This document shows, in pieces, positions 51,899 to 60,374 of a stretch of DNA of 64,000 nucleotides. A program made the position numbers and the translations under genes. Source of the DNA: CAUZFZ01 sp963579025. GTDB lineage: Bacteria; Planctomycetota; Planctomycetia; Planctomycetales; Planctomycetaceae. The stretch covers positions 15,977-79,976 of the forward strand of contig CAUZFZ010000029.1 in assembly GCA_963579025.1 (NCBI GenBank). Reading direction: 5' to 3'. Under the pieces are notes generated by a model, which was given only the letters and a program-made list of their open reading frames with translations, was not told where the DNA came from and ran no database searches. Numbering within the stretch: the first letter of the stretch is position 1; each line of letters opens with the position of its first letter.

Positions 51899-54800
51899 GT
51901 TGGCTCCTTCGGGCAGGTCGAGTCTCGGGTGCGGCCGCAGAAGAGCTTCCCATTCGTACGGACTTCCGCAGCCATTTCACCCTCGAAACGTAGTCAAGCG
52001 GCAACTTACGACAGAACCTCGCGATATCCGCATGCCGTCGCTTCAGCCCATGAGCAATTGTGCCAACCTTTGGAGTGGACGTCTCAATATCCGTGTTCTC
52101 ATCGGCGACAGTCGTCCAGACGCTGGCCAGCAGACGAGTCATCTCTTCCTGCAAGTCGTTCCGGAAGTCCTGCGTGTCTTCATCCAGTTCTTCCAGCGAA
52201 CTGTCTGCCACGTATAACGCATTGAGTCCGACCAGAAACTCGTCGTTCTTCTCATCGCGTTCATCGCCACTGAGCATCGCATGCAGGCGAACCTGATTCA
52301 CAAATCGCTTCAGATACCGCGGTCTCCGCTCATCAGCGGACACCAGTGACAACCACTCTCGCGTTGCTGCTTTGAATGCATCACTGTCCTTTACGATCGG
52401 CAATGGCCGCATCAGTCGAACCTGTGACATCACGACGATGACAGCCAGCACCGTCAATAGTACCGCCAGAGTCACTTCCCACGGCCCTATGGTGTGGCCG
52501 TCGTCCGACCGCGGCGCGATCGACGATGCCATCGCGACGTCAGGCACTGGGGAAAAAGTGGCCGTCGGCCCCGCGACTTTCGGCTCGGGGAGCGGCGGAG
52601 CTGAAGGCGTTTTCTGAGGCTCCTGAGACGGCGGCGCCTTCTCAACTTCAATGTTGAATTCCTTCAGAATGCCTGTCAGTTGAGGTGACTTCGCAAGCGC
52701 CAGTCGCAAAGTGGCCGATTCGCCGGGCAGTTCGAGTTCAGCAGAATCCGGTTCTCGAATGACAATGGTTGAATCAGAGAGATTCAGAAAGTCAGGAGCG
52801 GGAAGCGACGGTGCGATCAACATTCCCAGCAGAACGGCAGACGTGGCCGTGGCGTAGCGTGTGATACGCCCGTTGCGTTCCCGCGTTTTGCGTTCGCGCC
52901 GTTCTTCCGCCTCACGAATTGCGGACCTCATCGGGAGAGCCCGGTCCTCCGTCAATTCGGTTGTCGTTGATGCATGCCCCTCAATCACGCGGCTGATGAA
53001 CGCGCTCGTCTGAGCGTCGCTCGATCTGGGAACGGGCACTTCGATCTGCACAAGTTTTTCCATGTAATCGGCGGCAAACTCCTGAGGAGTTACCTCGGCC
53101 ACCTCGGAGCCGTCAGCTTCTGACAGTTCTCGCGAACGGGCTAGAGCAACGGCCTCACGGACGCGGTGAATGGCCATTCCAAACACAACGATGCACTCAC
53201 CGCTGGAGGCCAGGAAATTTACCGCCTGCAGAACAGTCATCACGTTCTCCGGGCGACAACGATCCAGGTCGTCAATGAAGATCACCATGACGTTGGGTTT
53301 CAACGCCCGTGAGACGTCTTTGAATTCCAACTGAAATACTTCACGAAACTGCACCCGGCGACCGGCTTCCCTTTCGTTACCGGCTTCCTGCCCCAGGCGG
53401 CCGGGACTGACGCCGAAGGCCCGCAGCGTGCGGATGACGACCAGCAGAGTTCCGCCACCGCCGCCCAGTCCGATCAATCCGATAGCGCCTGACAGAAACG
53501 CGCGGTACAGGCTGGCGTCGTCGTGACTCCACCAGTTGTCGACCCGGTCGGCCAGCCGGTTGACGCTCTTCGCCGGTTCTGTCCGCCAGTCAGCAACGTT
53601 GCGCTCGAGGTACATGAAGAACGTCGTCCACATGAAGCACAGGACTGCCAGCACAGTCCAGCGCCGACGGACACGTTCGCGAATCAGCCGAAGACGAAAC
53701 CGCAGCCCTTCCAGCGACCAGAAGTTCGGAATGCCCTTGCGACGAATCGATTCGAGCAACGCCGTCAGCAGGTTCTCTTCGTTCTGAAAGTGCCACGCAT
53801 TGAATTCCACAACCGGACGTTTTCGTCGTCGCACGTGATCAGCCAGCAGATTCATCAGAGAACTCTTACCGCTTCCCCATTCACCGGTGATGGCGACCGT
53901 TAGTGGAGGTTCCGTGGATTCATGAGCGATGTAATCGGCCAGGCCATAGGCCACAGGTTCGAAATTCAGGAAGTCGTTCTCTGCGTCTTCGACGGGCCCG
54001 TCGGACAGGCAGCGTCCGAGATTCCAGAGTTCCTCGGCCTCCGGAGGCGTGACGTCACCAAGTTTCAGAGAGTCAGGAGACGGCCCCGGCAGCTTTGGTG
54101 AAACAGCAATCAGCAGACACGCCAGACCGAAGCAGACATAGCTGAGCGGAGGAATTTGTTGCTGGTACTGCCGGGCGTGCTTCCAGGTCAGGCCACCGTC
54201 TTCGGACTTCAGCAGCGTTTCGTCCTGCCCGGAGATGTAACCGGTCAGCTCATCAGCGAAGTGGACGGTCGCCAGAGCAGCATCAATCCGTTCGCCGTTA
54301 ACCTGTAGGCTTTTTTGAGACCAGGCTCGACCACCGTCATTGGTGGTCAGCAGAGTCCCGGCATGCCCCACTATGAAACCATGCTGCGCGTCTCGAAAAT
54401 CTACACGCAGCAGCGTTTCCGCAGTCGGGAGACTCTGTTCAGTCCACGTCTCCCCAAAGTCCATAGTCGTCACGAGCCACCCGCGGTCGCCAACTGCCCA
54501 GCCAACCCCAGACGGAAGAAGTTTCGCGTCCCGCAGGTGACGTGAAGGGACCGCTCTTTCCGGCAGAGTCGGTCCGACCGACTGCCAACTGGAGCCTCCG
54601 TCGGTCGAATAGAGGATCAGACCATTTTCACCGACTGCGACGACTCGCCTGTCATCGGCCGAATCGACGCCGTACAACCACGCGCGGGGAACACTCACCT
54701 TATCCCAGGTCACGCCGCGATCAGTGCTTCTCAGAATCCCATCCGCCCCGACGATGATTCCCGTATCCGCAGTCGGAAACTCTACGTCCAGGTAGAGTCC

Positions 54801-56678
54801 TGAATCAGAATCCCGCTGCAGATTCAGCCAGGAATTACCGCCGTCTGTCGTCCGATGAAGAATCCCATTGCCGACGACCACGGCTGTGGTGTCATCGACG
54901 AATGCAGCAGACTCAGCCCACCATCCAGTATCGAGCTGGTGACGCTGCCAGTTTCGCCCTGAGTCTCGAGTGACGAGCAGTTGTCGGTTACGACCCGTTG
55001 CGATGCCTGTTCGGGCGAATGTTGAAAACTGTACGTCGCACAGAGGCGTGACAGGCAAAGTCACATGTTTCCAGGTGGCACCGGAATCTACTGACCGAAT
55101 AATCGTGCCATCTTCACGAGCCGCCCAGGCTCGATTGGCGCCGCCGAGGACCTGCTGAGCCGTCATTGCAACAAAGGATGCGCTGCCGCTGACATTCAGT
55201 TGAGACCAGGTCTCGCCGCGGTCGACTGTCCGGAACAGATCACCATTTCGAGTCGTCAGACAACCTGACGTCGGGGAAAAAAAGTGAAGCCCGGTAATTC
55301 GACCAATGTTGTCCAGGTCCAGACCAGAAGCACTTAATACGCGCCACGATGCACCATTGTCGCGGGTCAGAAACAGTTGCGTGGTCAGAGACAGATGCGC
55401 GGTCAGGCTCGCCGGTGCACGCCAATCGTCAAACTCCGCAGCAAGGCGACCTTCCGGCATTCCGGAGAACGACCCGGTTGAACCACCGGAGGATGAATCG
55501 GGCCACCACTGCGCGACAATGCAAATCTGATCGAAATGCTGCGAGTTCCCGGCACGTCCGGGAATGGCTGAAACCTGGACATACCGCACTCCTGTCTGAG
55601 TCCTGTGAATTTTTGATGGCAGCGGAATCGTTAATCCCGCACTTTGCTCAACTTGAATGACAAGTTTGTCTCGTGTCAGCTCAACAAAGCCGTTTGGGAT
55701 CGCCACGACCGGTGTTTCGGCCATCGGCGCTGAACCGCCTTGTTTCGGCGTGAGGCTCTTTCCATCCCACTCGACCGACCAAAGGCCAGATGATCCCCAG
55801 GCCTTCCAGGAATCAGGGCCTGTCGCAACGAGTCTCTGGACTCGTCCTTGCAGCGAATGGGTGAAATTCAACAGTTGCTCGAGCCAGGGCGGTTCCAACA
55901 ATCGCCCATTTTCAATTGGTAGAACCAGACTCCCAAGGAATGGCTTCGGCGGCGGAGGAATCTCGCCGGGGGCCGTGTCGTCCGCAGGCAATGACTGCCT
56001 CAGAACAAGTACAGCACGGACGAACCCTGATTGCGGACCAGTGAGCACGACTTCCTCGAACTGGAAGTCGAGCCTGTCGCCTGACTCCTGCTCGCCGGAC
56101 TCTGTGGGTGTCTGGTATGAAACATTGTGAATGGTCGCACGGCCGGCTGCCGTCAGCTTGAGAGCTTCCTGTTCGGACTGGACATTCTTGAGGCGGAGAA
56201 TCAGGCCGCTCCAGTCCTCTTGAGGCGTTGCCCACGTCAGACCGCCGTCCATGGTCGTGGCAAACAGCCCCTCGAAACCAACAACGACTCCATTGAGATC
56301 GTCGTAGAATTCGACGTCTCGAATACCGTTGAATCTCTGCAATCGCATGTCGGGATTGATTTCCCGAGCGAACCAGGGATTCGGTGGTGTGGCATTCGGA
56401 TCCAATGCGAGGTCGCCTGTGCCGATCGCAAGAAACAGACCGACTCCGGTCAGCACAGTCGCAACGATCAGCGCACCTCTGCGGGGAGATCTCCTGAGCA
56501 GCCAGCTCAGCGTAAAAATGGAGGCTGTCAACTCGTTGCCGTTGCTTTGATCATTCGACTTGCTGGAGGGTGCGGTCGTTGATGACGTCGTTTTCGAAGC
56601 CTTGTCGTCAGCCTGCAAGTTCTGCTGTCGGCGAGCCTTTTTGGCCGGTTTCTGTTTCTTTCCGGGACGTTTTGCCAT
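51768..56678 (-). CDS. Giant membrane protein: Ycf48/BNR-type propeller sensor fused to a KAP-family P-loop NTPase
   Basis: About 1636 aa from ATG 56678 (the frame is open to 56783). Order: Lys/Ser-rich cytoplasmic start; membrane helix 68-86; extracytoplasmic propeller about 115-840 with ten or more BNR/Ycf48 Asp-box motifs (RDNGASW, TVDRGETW, SVDSGATW, TTDGGNSW, STDRGVTW, STDGGSSW, TNDGGRAW, SEDGGLTW); helix near 850; KAP NTPase with Walker A GEWGSGKSS (~932), two helices inserted before Walker B VIFIDDLDRC (~1130), a helix near 1280, a Pro-rich loop, a helix near 1410, and the family's RPRYLKRFVNQ (~1455). The last ~40 residues read through the FG-GAP remnant in another frame, so the original end is probably earlier. 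KAP NTPases act at membranes, some in phage exclusion. Confidence 0.88.
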   Translation of the reverse strand: MAKRPGKKQKPAKKARRQQNLQADDKASKTTSSTTAPSSKSNDQSNGNELTASIFTLSWLLRRSPRRGALIVATVLTGVGLFLAIGTGDLALDPNATPPNPWFAREINPDMRLQRFNGIRDVEFYDDLNGVVVGFEGLFATTMDGGLTWATPQEDWSGLILRLKNVQSEQEALKLTAAGRATIHNVSYQTPTESGEQESGDRLDFQFEEVVLTGPQSGFVRAVLVLRQSLPADDTAPGEIPPPPKPFLGSLVLPIENGRLLEPPWLEQLLNFTHSLQGRVQRLVATGPDSWKAWGSSGLWSVEWDGKSLTPKQGGSAPMAETPVVAIPNGFVELTRDKLVIQVEQSAGLTIPLPSKIHRTQTGVRYVQVSAIPGRAGNSQHFDQICIVAQWWPDSSSGGSTGSFSGMPEGRLAAEFDDWRAPASLTAHLSLTTQLFLTRDNGASWRVLSASGLDLDNIGRITGLHFFSPTSGCLTTRNGDLFRTVDRGETWSQLNVSGSASFVAMTAQQVLGGANRAWAAREDGTIIRSVDSGATWKHVTLPVTPLCDVQFSTFARTGIATGRNRQLLVTRDSGRNWQRHQLDTGWWAESAAFVDDTTAVVVGNGILHRTTDGGNSWLNLQRDSDSGLYLDVEFPTADTGIIVGADGILRSTDRGVTWDKVSVPRAWLYGVDSADDRRVVAVGENGLILYSTDGGSSWQSVGPTLPERAVPSRHLRDAKLLPSGVGWAVGDRGWLVTTMDFGETWTEQSLPTAETLLRVDFRDAQHGFIVGHAGTLLTTNDGGRAWSQKSLQVNGERIDAALATVHFADELTGYISGQDETLLKSEDGGLTWKHARQYQQQIPPLSYVCFGLACLLIAVSPKLPGPSPDSLKLGDVTPPEAEELWNLGRCLSDGPVEDAENDFLNFEPVAYGLADYIAHESTEPPLTVAITGEWGSGKSSLMNLLADHVRRRKRPVVEFNAWHFQNEENLLTALLESIRRKGIPNFWSLEGLRFRLRLIRERVRRRWTVLAVLCFMWTTFFMYLERNVADWRTEPAKSVNRLADRVDNWWSHDDASLYRAFLSGAIGLIGLGGGGGTLLVVIRTLRAFGVSPGRLGQEAGNEREAGRRVQFREVFQLEFKDVSRALKPNVMVIFIDDLDRCRPENVMTVLQAVNFLASSGECIVVFGMAIHRVREAVALARSRELSEADGSEVAEVTPQEFAADYMEKLVQIEVPVPRSSDAQTSAFISRVIEGHASTTTELTEDRALPMRSAIREAEERRERKTRERNGRITRYATATSAVLLGMLIAPSLPAPDFLNLSDSTIVIREPDSAELELPGESATLRLALAKSPQLTGILKEFNIEVEKAPPSQEPQKTPSAPPLPEPKVAGPTATFSPVPDVAMASSIAPRSDDGHTIGPWEVTLAVLLTVLAVIVVMSQVRLMRPLPIVKDSDAFKAATREWLSLVSADERRPRYLKRFVNQVRLHAMLSGDERDEKNDEFLVGLNALYVADSSLEELDEDTQDFRNDLQEEMTRLLASVWTTVADENTDIETSTPKVGTIAHGLKRRHADIARFCRKLPLDYVSRVKWLRKSVRMGSSSAAAPETRPARRSQHEPFDQVPADAGVFATQSITTASDAPWTRRTIDNSSRGADDGR

Positions 56679-56909
56679 GACACAACCTGTTCGCAGGACG
56701 TCAAGAACGCGGGAAAACAAGTCTTCCATGTACGGCACAGCGAACGGAGGATTTTCCCTCAAACGACGTGGTATGAGACTCAATGAGGAGATGTGAGCAG
56801 GGCGATACTGAAGTTGTCACTTCTACTGACTGTGACGACTTTTCAACCTGTATCGCCTGATTTGAGACACGCGTCGTAGCAAGGATTCTCTGACGACTGG
56901 AGTTGACTG

Positions 56910-57197
56910 TTACACGTCAGGAGTTACGTACCCATTAAAGCTCGGCGCAAGCAAAACGGGGCAGTGGCAGCCCCACCTCCGGCTCGTCAGGTTATCGCCA
57001 ATGACCAGTGGGACTGAGTCGTCGCCCAGCAGCACCTCGGACTGGAACCCGGTGAGCATTGAGTCGCGGACGAGCTCGTCAGCGGCATCTTCCGCGGACT
57101 GGAGACCGGTCAGCCTGGGCCATGCAGCGACGATGCTGTCAGTCAGCAAACCGGATGCTTCGAGCCGCTTCAGAAATGTGGCCTGTTCTGTCGGCAT
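56910..57197 (-). pseudogene. 5' fragment of the receptor kinase gene (copy of 48357-51518)
   Basis: Starts at ATG 57197. The first ~67 codons match the kinase at 51518 with only about four changes (N19T, L47M, E50G, I62V). Similarity ends at VIGD, just before the kinase Gly loop, at about 56998; the rest is unrelated and stops at 56910. It lies 2 nt after the stop of the intact FG-GAP gene, the same junction as in the other copy. No catalytic domain remains. Confidence 0.92.
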
Positions 57198-57199
57198 GG

Positions 57200-58465
57200 C
57201 TATTTGGGTGACTGCGTCGGATTCTCGTACCAGAACACGCCCAGGTTAGCCCGTTCTTCGCAGGTGATCACGTCCAGATCGCCGTCGGCATCCAGATCGA
57301 CCAGTTGCAGCAGGTCGAATTTTACGCCAGTCGGACCACTCAATTCACGCAGCTTCCAGGTTGTGCCGTTAGTCTCCTGAATGCTGCCATCGCCATCCAT
57401 GGTGAGCCAGACAACTCCGCTTTTCTTTCCCTGGGCCTGTTCGCACGAGAAGACGAGATCGTCGCGGCCATCAAGGTCCATATCCGCGCGACGCACGGCC
57501 TTAGCCGTTCCGATCCGATCTGCCGGCAGTTTCAGTTCCGAGATCACCCAGTGGTCAGACTGAACATCGGCCTGCTGCGACTTCCGGTCTCCGCCACGAA
57601 AACGCAGGATGCCGTTCGGTTTCACGGCCGCCAGAACCTCGACCACGCCGCCCGGCATCGGACTGTGCACGTCGATAAACATGACCTCGCGATCACCAGC
57701 ACCGATGAAGTGGATGGGCCAGTTCTCTCCGATGAGTGTGGCCTTGAGTCCGGGGTTCTCAAGCCAACCGATGCCTCGATTATCGCCCTTGCGGTCTGAG
57801 AACAGAACGTCGCTGTCGCCATCGCCGTCCACGTCATGTGCGATGACGGACATGATCCAGCCGGAAGGCCGCATGGTGCTGAACCTCCACTGGGATACAT
57901 CCCGAGGGTTCTCGGGGCTCTTCAGCCAGCCAATAGCGGCGAAGGAACCGCTCTTACTCCCCGCCACGAGATCAACGCCGTTCTGTCCGTCGATGTCGAG
58001 TGGCATGGCGAACATCCACATCGCCCACGGGCCGGCCCTGCCCAGTTCTTCAGTCTTCCATGCGTCGGGGTTGAGGTACTGATCAGGATCACTCGGTGCC
58101 CAGTGAACGAACATGGCGCGTGTTTTGCCCTCGCACGAACTGACCACATCCACGGCACCGTCGCCATCCAGGTCTACGAAGACAGCGTCCTCAGCAGATT
58201 TGACGTTTCCGACGGTCACCGCCGGCCACGCAGCCGCGGCCTTTTCCGGTCCAGGATTCAGGTAAGCCCGAATCACGCCGCCTTCTTCCCATCCGGTCGC
58301 AATATCCAGATGCCCGTCGCCGTTGACGTCCAACAGGCGCACGCCATCCGCACCGCGCGACGAGTTGTCGATCGTGTGTCGAGACCACGGGACGTCCTTG
58401 CCTGACGTCTCAGAGTGAATGCCGACGCCTGCCAGCGACAGCAGACATGCCAGAATGCGACTCAT
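57200..58465 (-). CDS. Secreted FG-GAP/VCBS repeat protein
   Basis: From ATG 58465 (GGAGAG 5 nt upstream; the frame is open to 58648) there is a signal peptide (ILACLLSLAGVGIHSETSG). The 421-aa protein has at least six FG-GAP/VCBS calcium-binding loops spread along it: DVNGDGHLDIATGW, DLDGDGAVDVV, DIDGQNGVDLVAG, DVDGDGDSDVLF, DMDLDGRDDLVF and DLDADGDLDVITC. This predicts an integrin-like propeller with structural calcium. The stop is 2 nt from the start of the kinase fragment, so ancestrally an FG-GAP protein was co-translated with a receptor kinase. It may be the ligand-binding partner of such a kinase. Confidence 0.88.
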   Translation of the reverse strand: MSRILACLLSLAGVGIHSETSGKDVPWSRHTIDNSSRGADGVRLLDVNGDGHLDIATGWEEGGVIRAYLNPGPEKAAAAWPAVTVGNVKSAEDAVFVDLDGDGAVDVVSSCEGKTRAMFVHWAPSDPDQYLNPDAWKTEELGRAGPWAMWMFAMPLDIDGQNGVDLVAGSKSGSFAAIGWLKSPENPRDVSQWRFSTMRPSGWIMSVIAHDVDGDGDSDVLFSDRKGDNRGIGWLENPGLKATLIGENWPIHFIGAGDREVMFIDVHSPMPGGVVEVLAAVKPNGILRFRGGDRKSQQADVQSDHWVISELKLPADRIGTAKAVRRADMDLDGRDDLVFSCEQAQGKKSGVVWLTMDGDGSIQETNGTTWKLRELSGPTGVKFDLLQLVDLDADGDLDVITCEERANLGVFWYENPTQSPK

Positions 58466-59638
58466 GCAGCTCTCCGCCTTCAGAGTGGGTGACGGACGCG
58501 AGTGTAAAACAAAGCGAGCCACAGGTCTTCCGGTTGCGGCTCGCTCACACACGGCATTCACGGTGTCAACATTCTCTATGAGATGCGTTCGACAACTGGA
58601 ACAACAGGCTTGACGTGACTGCCGTTCCAGAGCGTTGATGTGGAACATCTCGGACGTAAGGAACCTGCCCAGGCCGGAGGACGACGGCGAGTCGTCAACG
58701 CGTCAGCGGCAGGCTGGCTGCCGACGTGCAAGGGGCATTGCAGCCGCGAACGCTGAACAGACGGCGAGTCGGGTCTGCTGGTCCGGTATTCTGTGTTGAG
58801 CAGACGGTGAGATTCGATGCGGCAGATGGTCAGCCGGGGCAGCCGTTGACGTTGCTGAGCTTTTTCACGCCCCTGGTTGCGTCAAACTGGTTGATGGCAC
58901 TGCGGCTTGTTGCAAACACCACGCCGTAGACGCGGTCTCGACTTCGCAGTTTGTCCAGACGGTCACGCACACGTCGCCGCTGCTTCCCAGGGGGTCGAGG
59001 ATTCCCGCCACATCCGGCGGCAGCCTGCACTTGCGTCGCCGATTTCCCGGCTGACTTCCAGAGCGGCCAATGCCGCTCGCGCTCTCCGACAAGCAATTCC
59101 GGCCAGCGCCCCGGGGTCGTGGACTTCCTCGGGTACGTCATGGAAGCCGCCGGCTTCGATCAGCGGGACTTGCGTGTCCGGGTTTTCGCACAGTCGCGTC
59201 TGCGTCGTGTGAGGCGTTCCCGTTGCGAGGACTTGTTGTCAGCCAAGCATGTCGAGCGTTTCCCGGGCTGCCTGCAGGTCCGGTGTTTCGAGGCCTTCGG
59301 TGAATGTGCTGTAGAGCAACTGCAGCATCATTCGGGCTTCCTGAGTCCGATCCTGCCTGTGCCGCAATTGGGCGAGACTCGTCATGGCTCACCGGTCTGG
59401 TTTCCGGGGCGCTCTCTCGACCTGATGGCCATGCGCCGGCATCTCGAACAGTTCCTGCGAAAGCGGAACGAGTTTCTCAAAGGCATCTCTTCAGTGACGT
59501 GCCCGAAGAAATCTTTTCGCTTTCTGCTGTCACCGCATCGCTGCCGCGTCCGCTGAGGAGACCGGTGTGCTTGATTTTCGGTGCGGTGGCGACTGGTTAT
59601 CGTTCAGGTTCTGCAAATGTTGTCCGTGCGGAGGTTGA
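58466..59638. other. Intergenic region with degenerate coding remnants
   Basis: About 1.17 kb between the FG-GAP gene and the second sigma factor. Several open frames exist on both strands, but none shows a whole domain. One minus-strand fragment (59239-59385) is recognisable. The stretch at 58830-59140 also looks once-coding on the minus strand, but I could not assign it. Confidence 0.5.
59239..59385 (-). pseudogene. C-terminal fragment of a predicted TPR-type ATPase/adenylate-cyclase-like regulator
   Basis: The frame from ATG 59385 reads MTSLAQLRHRQDRTQEAR, then LLYSTFTEGLETPDLQAARE and a stop after LDMLG. This matches the usual C-terminal signature of AAA-TPR regulators ('SLARLWRDQG...EAR.LL...Y.WFTEGFDTPDL..A..LL..L', known from memory). 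An in-frame stop lies two codons upstream and no ATPase domain is near, so it is a remnant. Confidence 0.55.
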
Positions 59639-60277
59639 ATGAGTCATTCGCGTTCCAACACATCTGAACTTCAAGCATTGCTGAGTCTGGCTGCGGAAGG
59701 TGACGACCGGGCCCGCGACGAATTGATCGCCCGGACTGCCCAGCGTCTGCTGAGTCTCACCCGCCGCATGCTCCGGAATTATCCCCGACTTCGGCGATGG
59801 GAGGAGACAAACGATGTGTTTCAGAACGCGACGCTGCGGCTCTATCGATCACTTGCAGATGTCCGGCCGGAAACGCCGGCGCAGTTCTTCGGCCTTGCCG
59901 CGACGCAGATTCGGCGGTCGCTGCTGGACCTGTGTCGGCATCACTTCGGACCTCAGGGTGAGGCCGGGCGGCATGTTTCAGACGTCGGCATCGAAAGCGG
60001 CGATTCGGCCGCGCCCGTTGGACGGGTCACCGCCGGTATCGCTGCGACGGAGGGCAAACCGGAAACGCTGGAATGCTGGGCGCGTTTTCATGAGGCCGTC
60101 GAGCAGCTTGCTGCTGACGAACGTGGAGTGTTCGAAACCGTGTGGTATGGCGGCGCGACTTACGAAGAAGCCGCTGAATGCCTTGGCATTACAAAACGAA
60201 CCGTCATCCGCAGAATTCAACGGGCACGGCGATTCATCCGCGATGCCCTGTGCGATGACTTCCCGTCGACGGAATGA
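59639..60277 (+). CDS. ECF-type RNA polymerase sigma factor, second copy of the module
   Basis: 212 aa. Region 2 (RMLRNYPRLRRWEETNDVFQ, NATLRLYRSLADV) and region 4 (ADERGVFETVWYGGATYEEA, LGITKRTVIRRIQRARRFI) are clear. It aligns along its length with the sigma factor at 14618, including the RRWEET.DVFQ and QIRRSL-DL blocks. As there, a Ser/Thr kinase follows, here after 97 nt instead of an overlap. Predicted cytoplasmic regulator acting with that kinase. Confidence 0.92.
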   Translation: MSHSRSNTSELQALLSLAAEGDDRARDELIARTAQRLLSLTRRMLRNYPRLRRWEETNDVFQNATLRLYRSLADVRPETPAQFFGLAATQIRRSLLDLCRHHFGPQGEAGRHVSDVGIESGDSAAPVGRVTAGIAATEGKPETLECWARFHEAVEQLAADERGVFETVWYGGATYEEAAECLGITKRTVIRRIQRARRFIRDALCDDFPSTE

Positions 60278-60374
60278 AATTCCCGTAGCCACCGTTGCCA
60301 GACGGTGGGAACACCACACCAACCACACTCCTGTGAACGCGGCAACGAACGGAATTCTTTCTGGAGCCCTCGCC

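Noticed and set aside
51075..52217. 380-aa plus-strand open frame
   Set aside because: Antisense to the kinase catalytic domain, the FG-GAP remnant and the KAP end; composition is that of a shadow frame.
48357..58465. Classical phage-defence island
   Set aside because: Apart from the KAP NTPase no nuclease, methylase, toxin or other known defence gene was recognised. A defence role is kept only as a hypothesis.
58951..59556. 201-aa plus-strand open frame
   Set aside because: Arg-rich, no domain, and antisense to the TPR-regulator remnant at 59239-59385.
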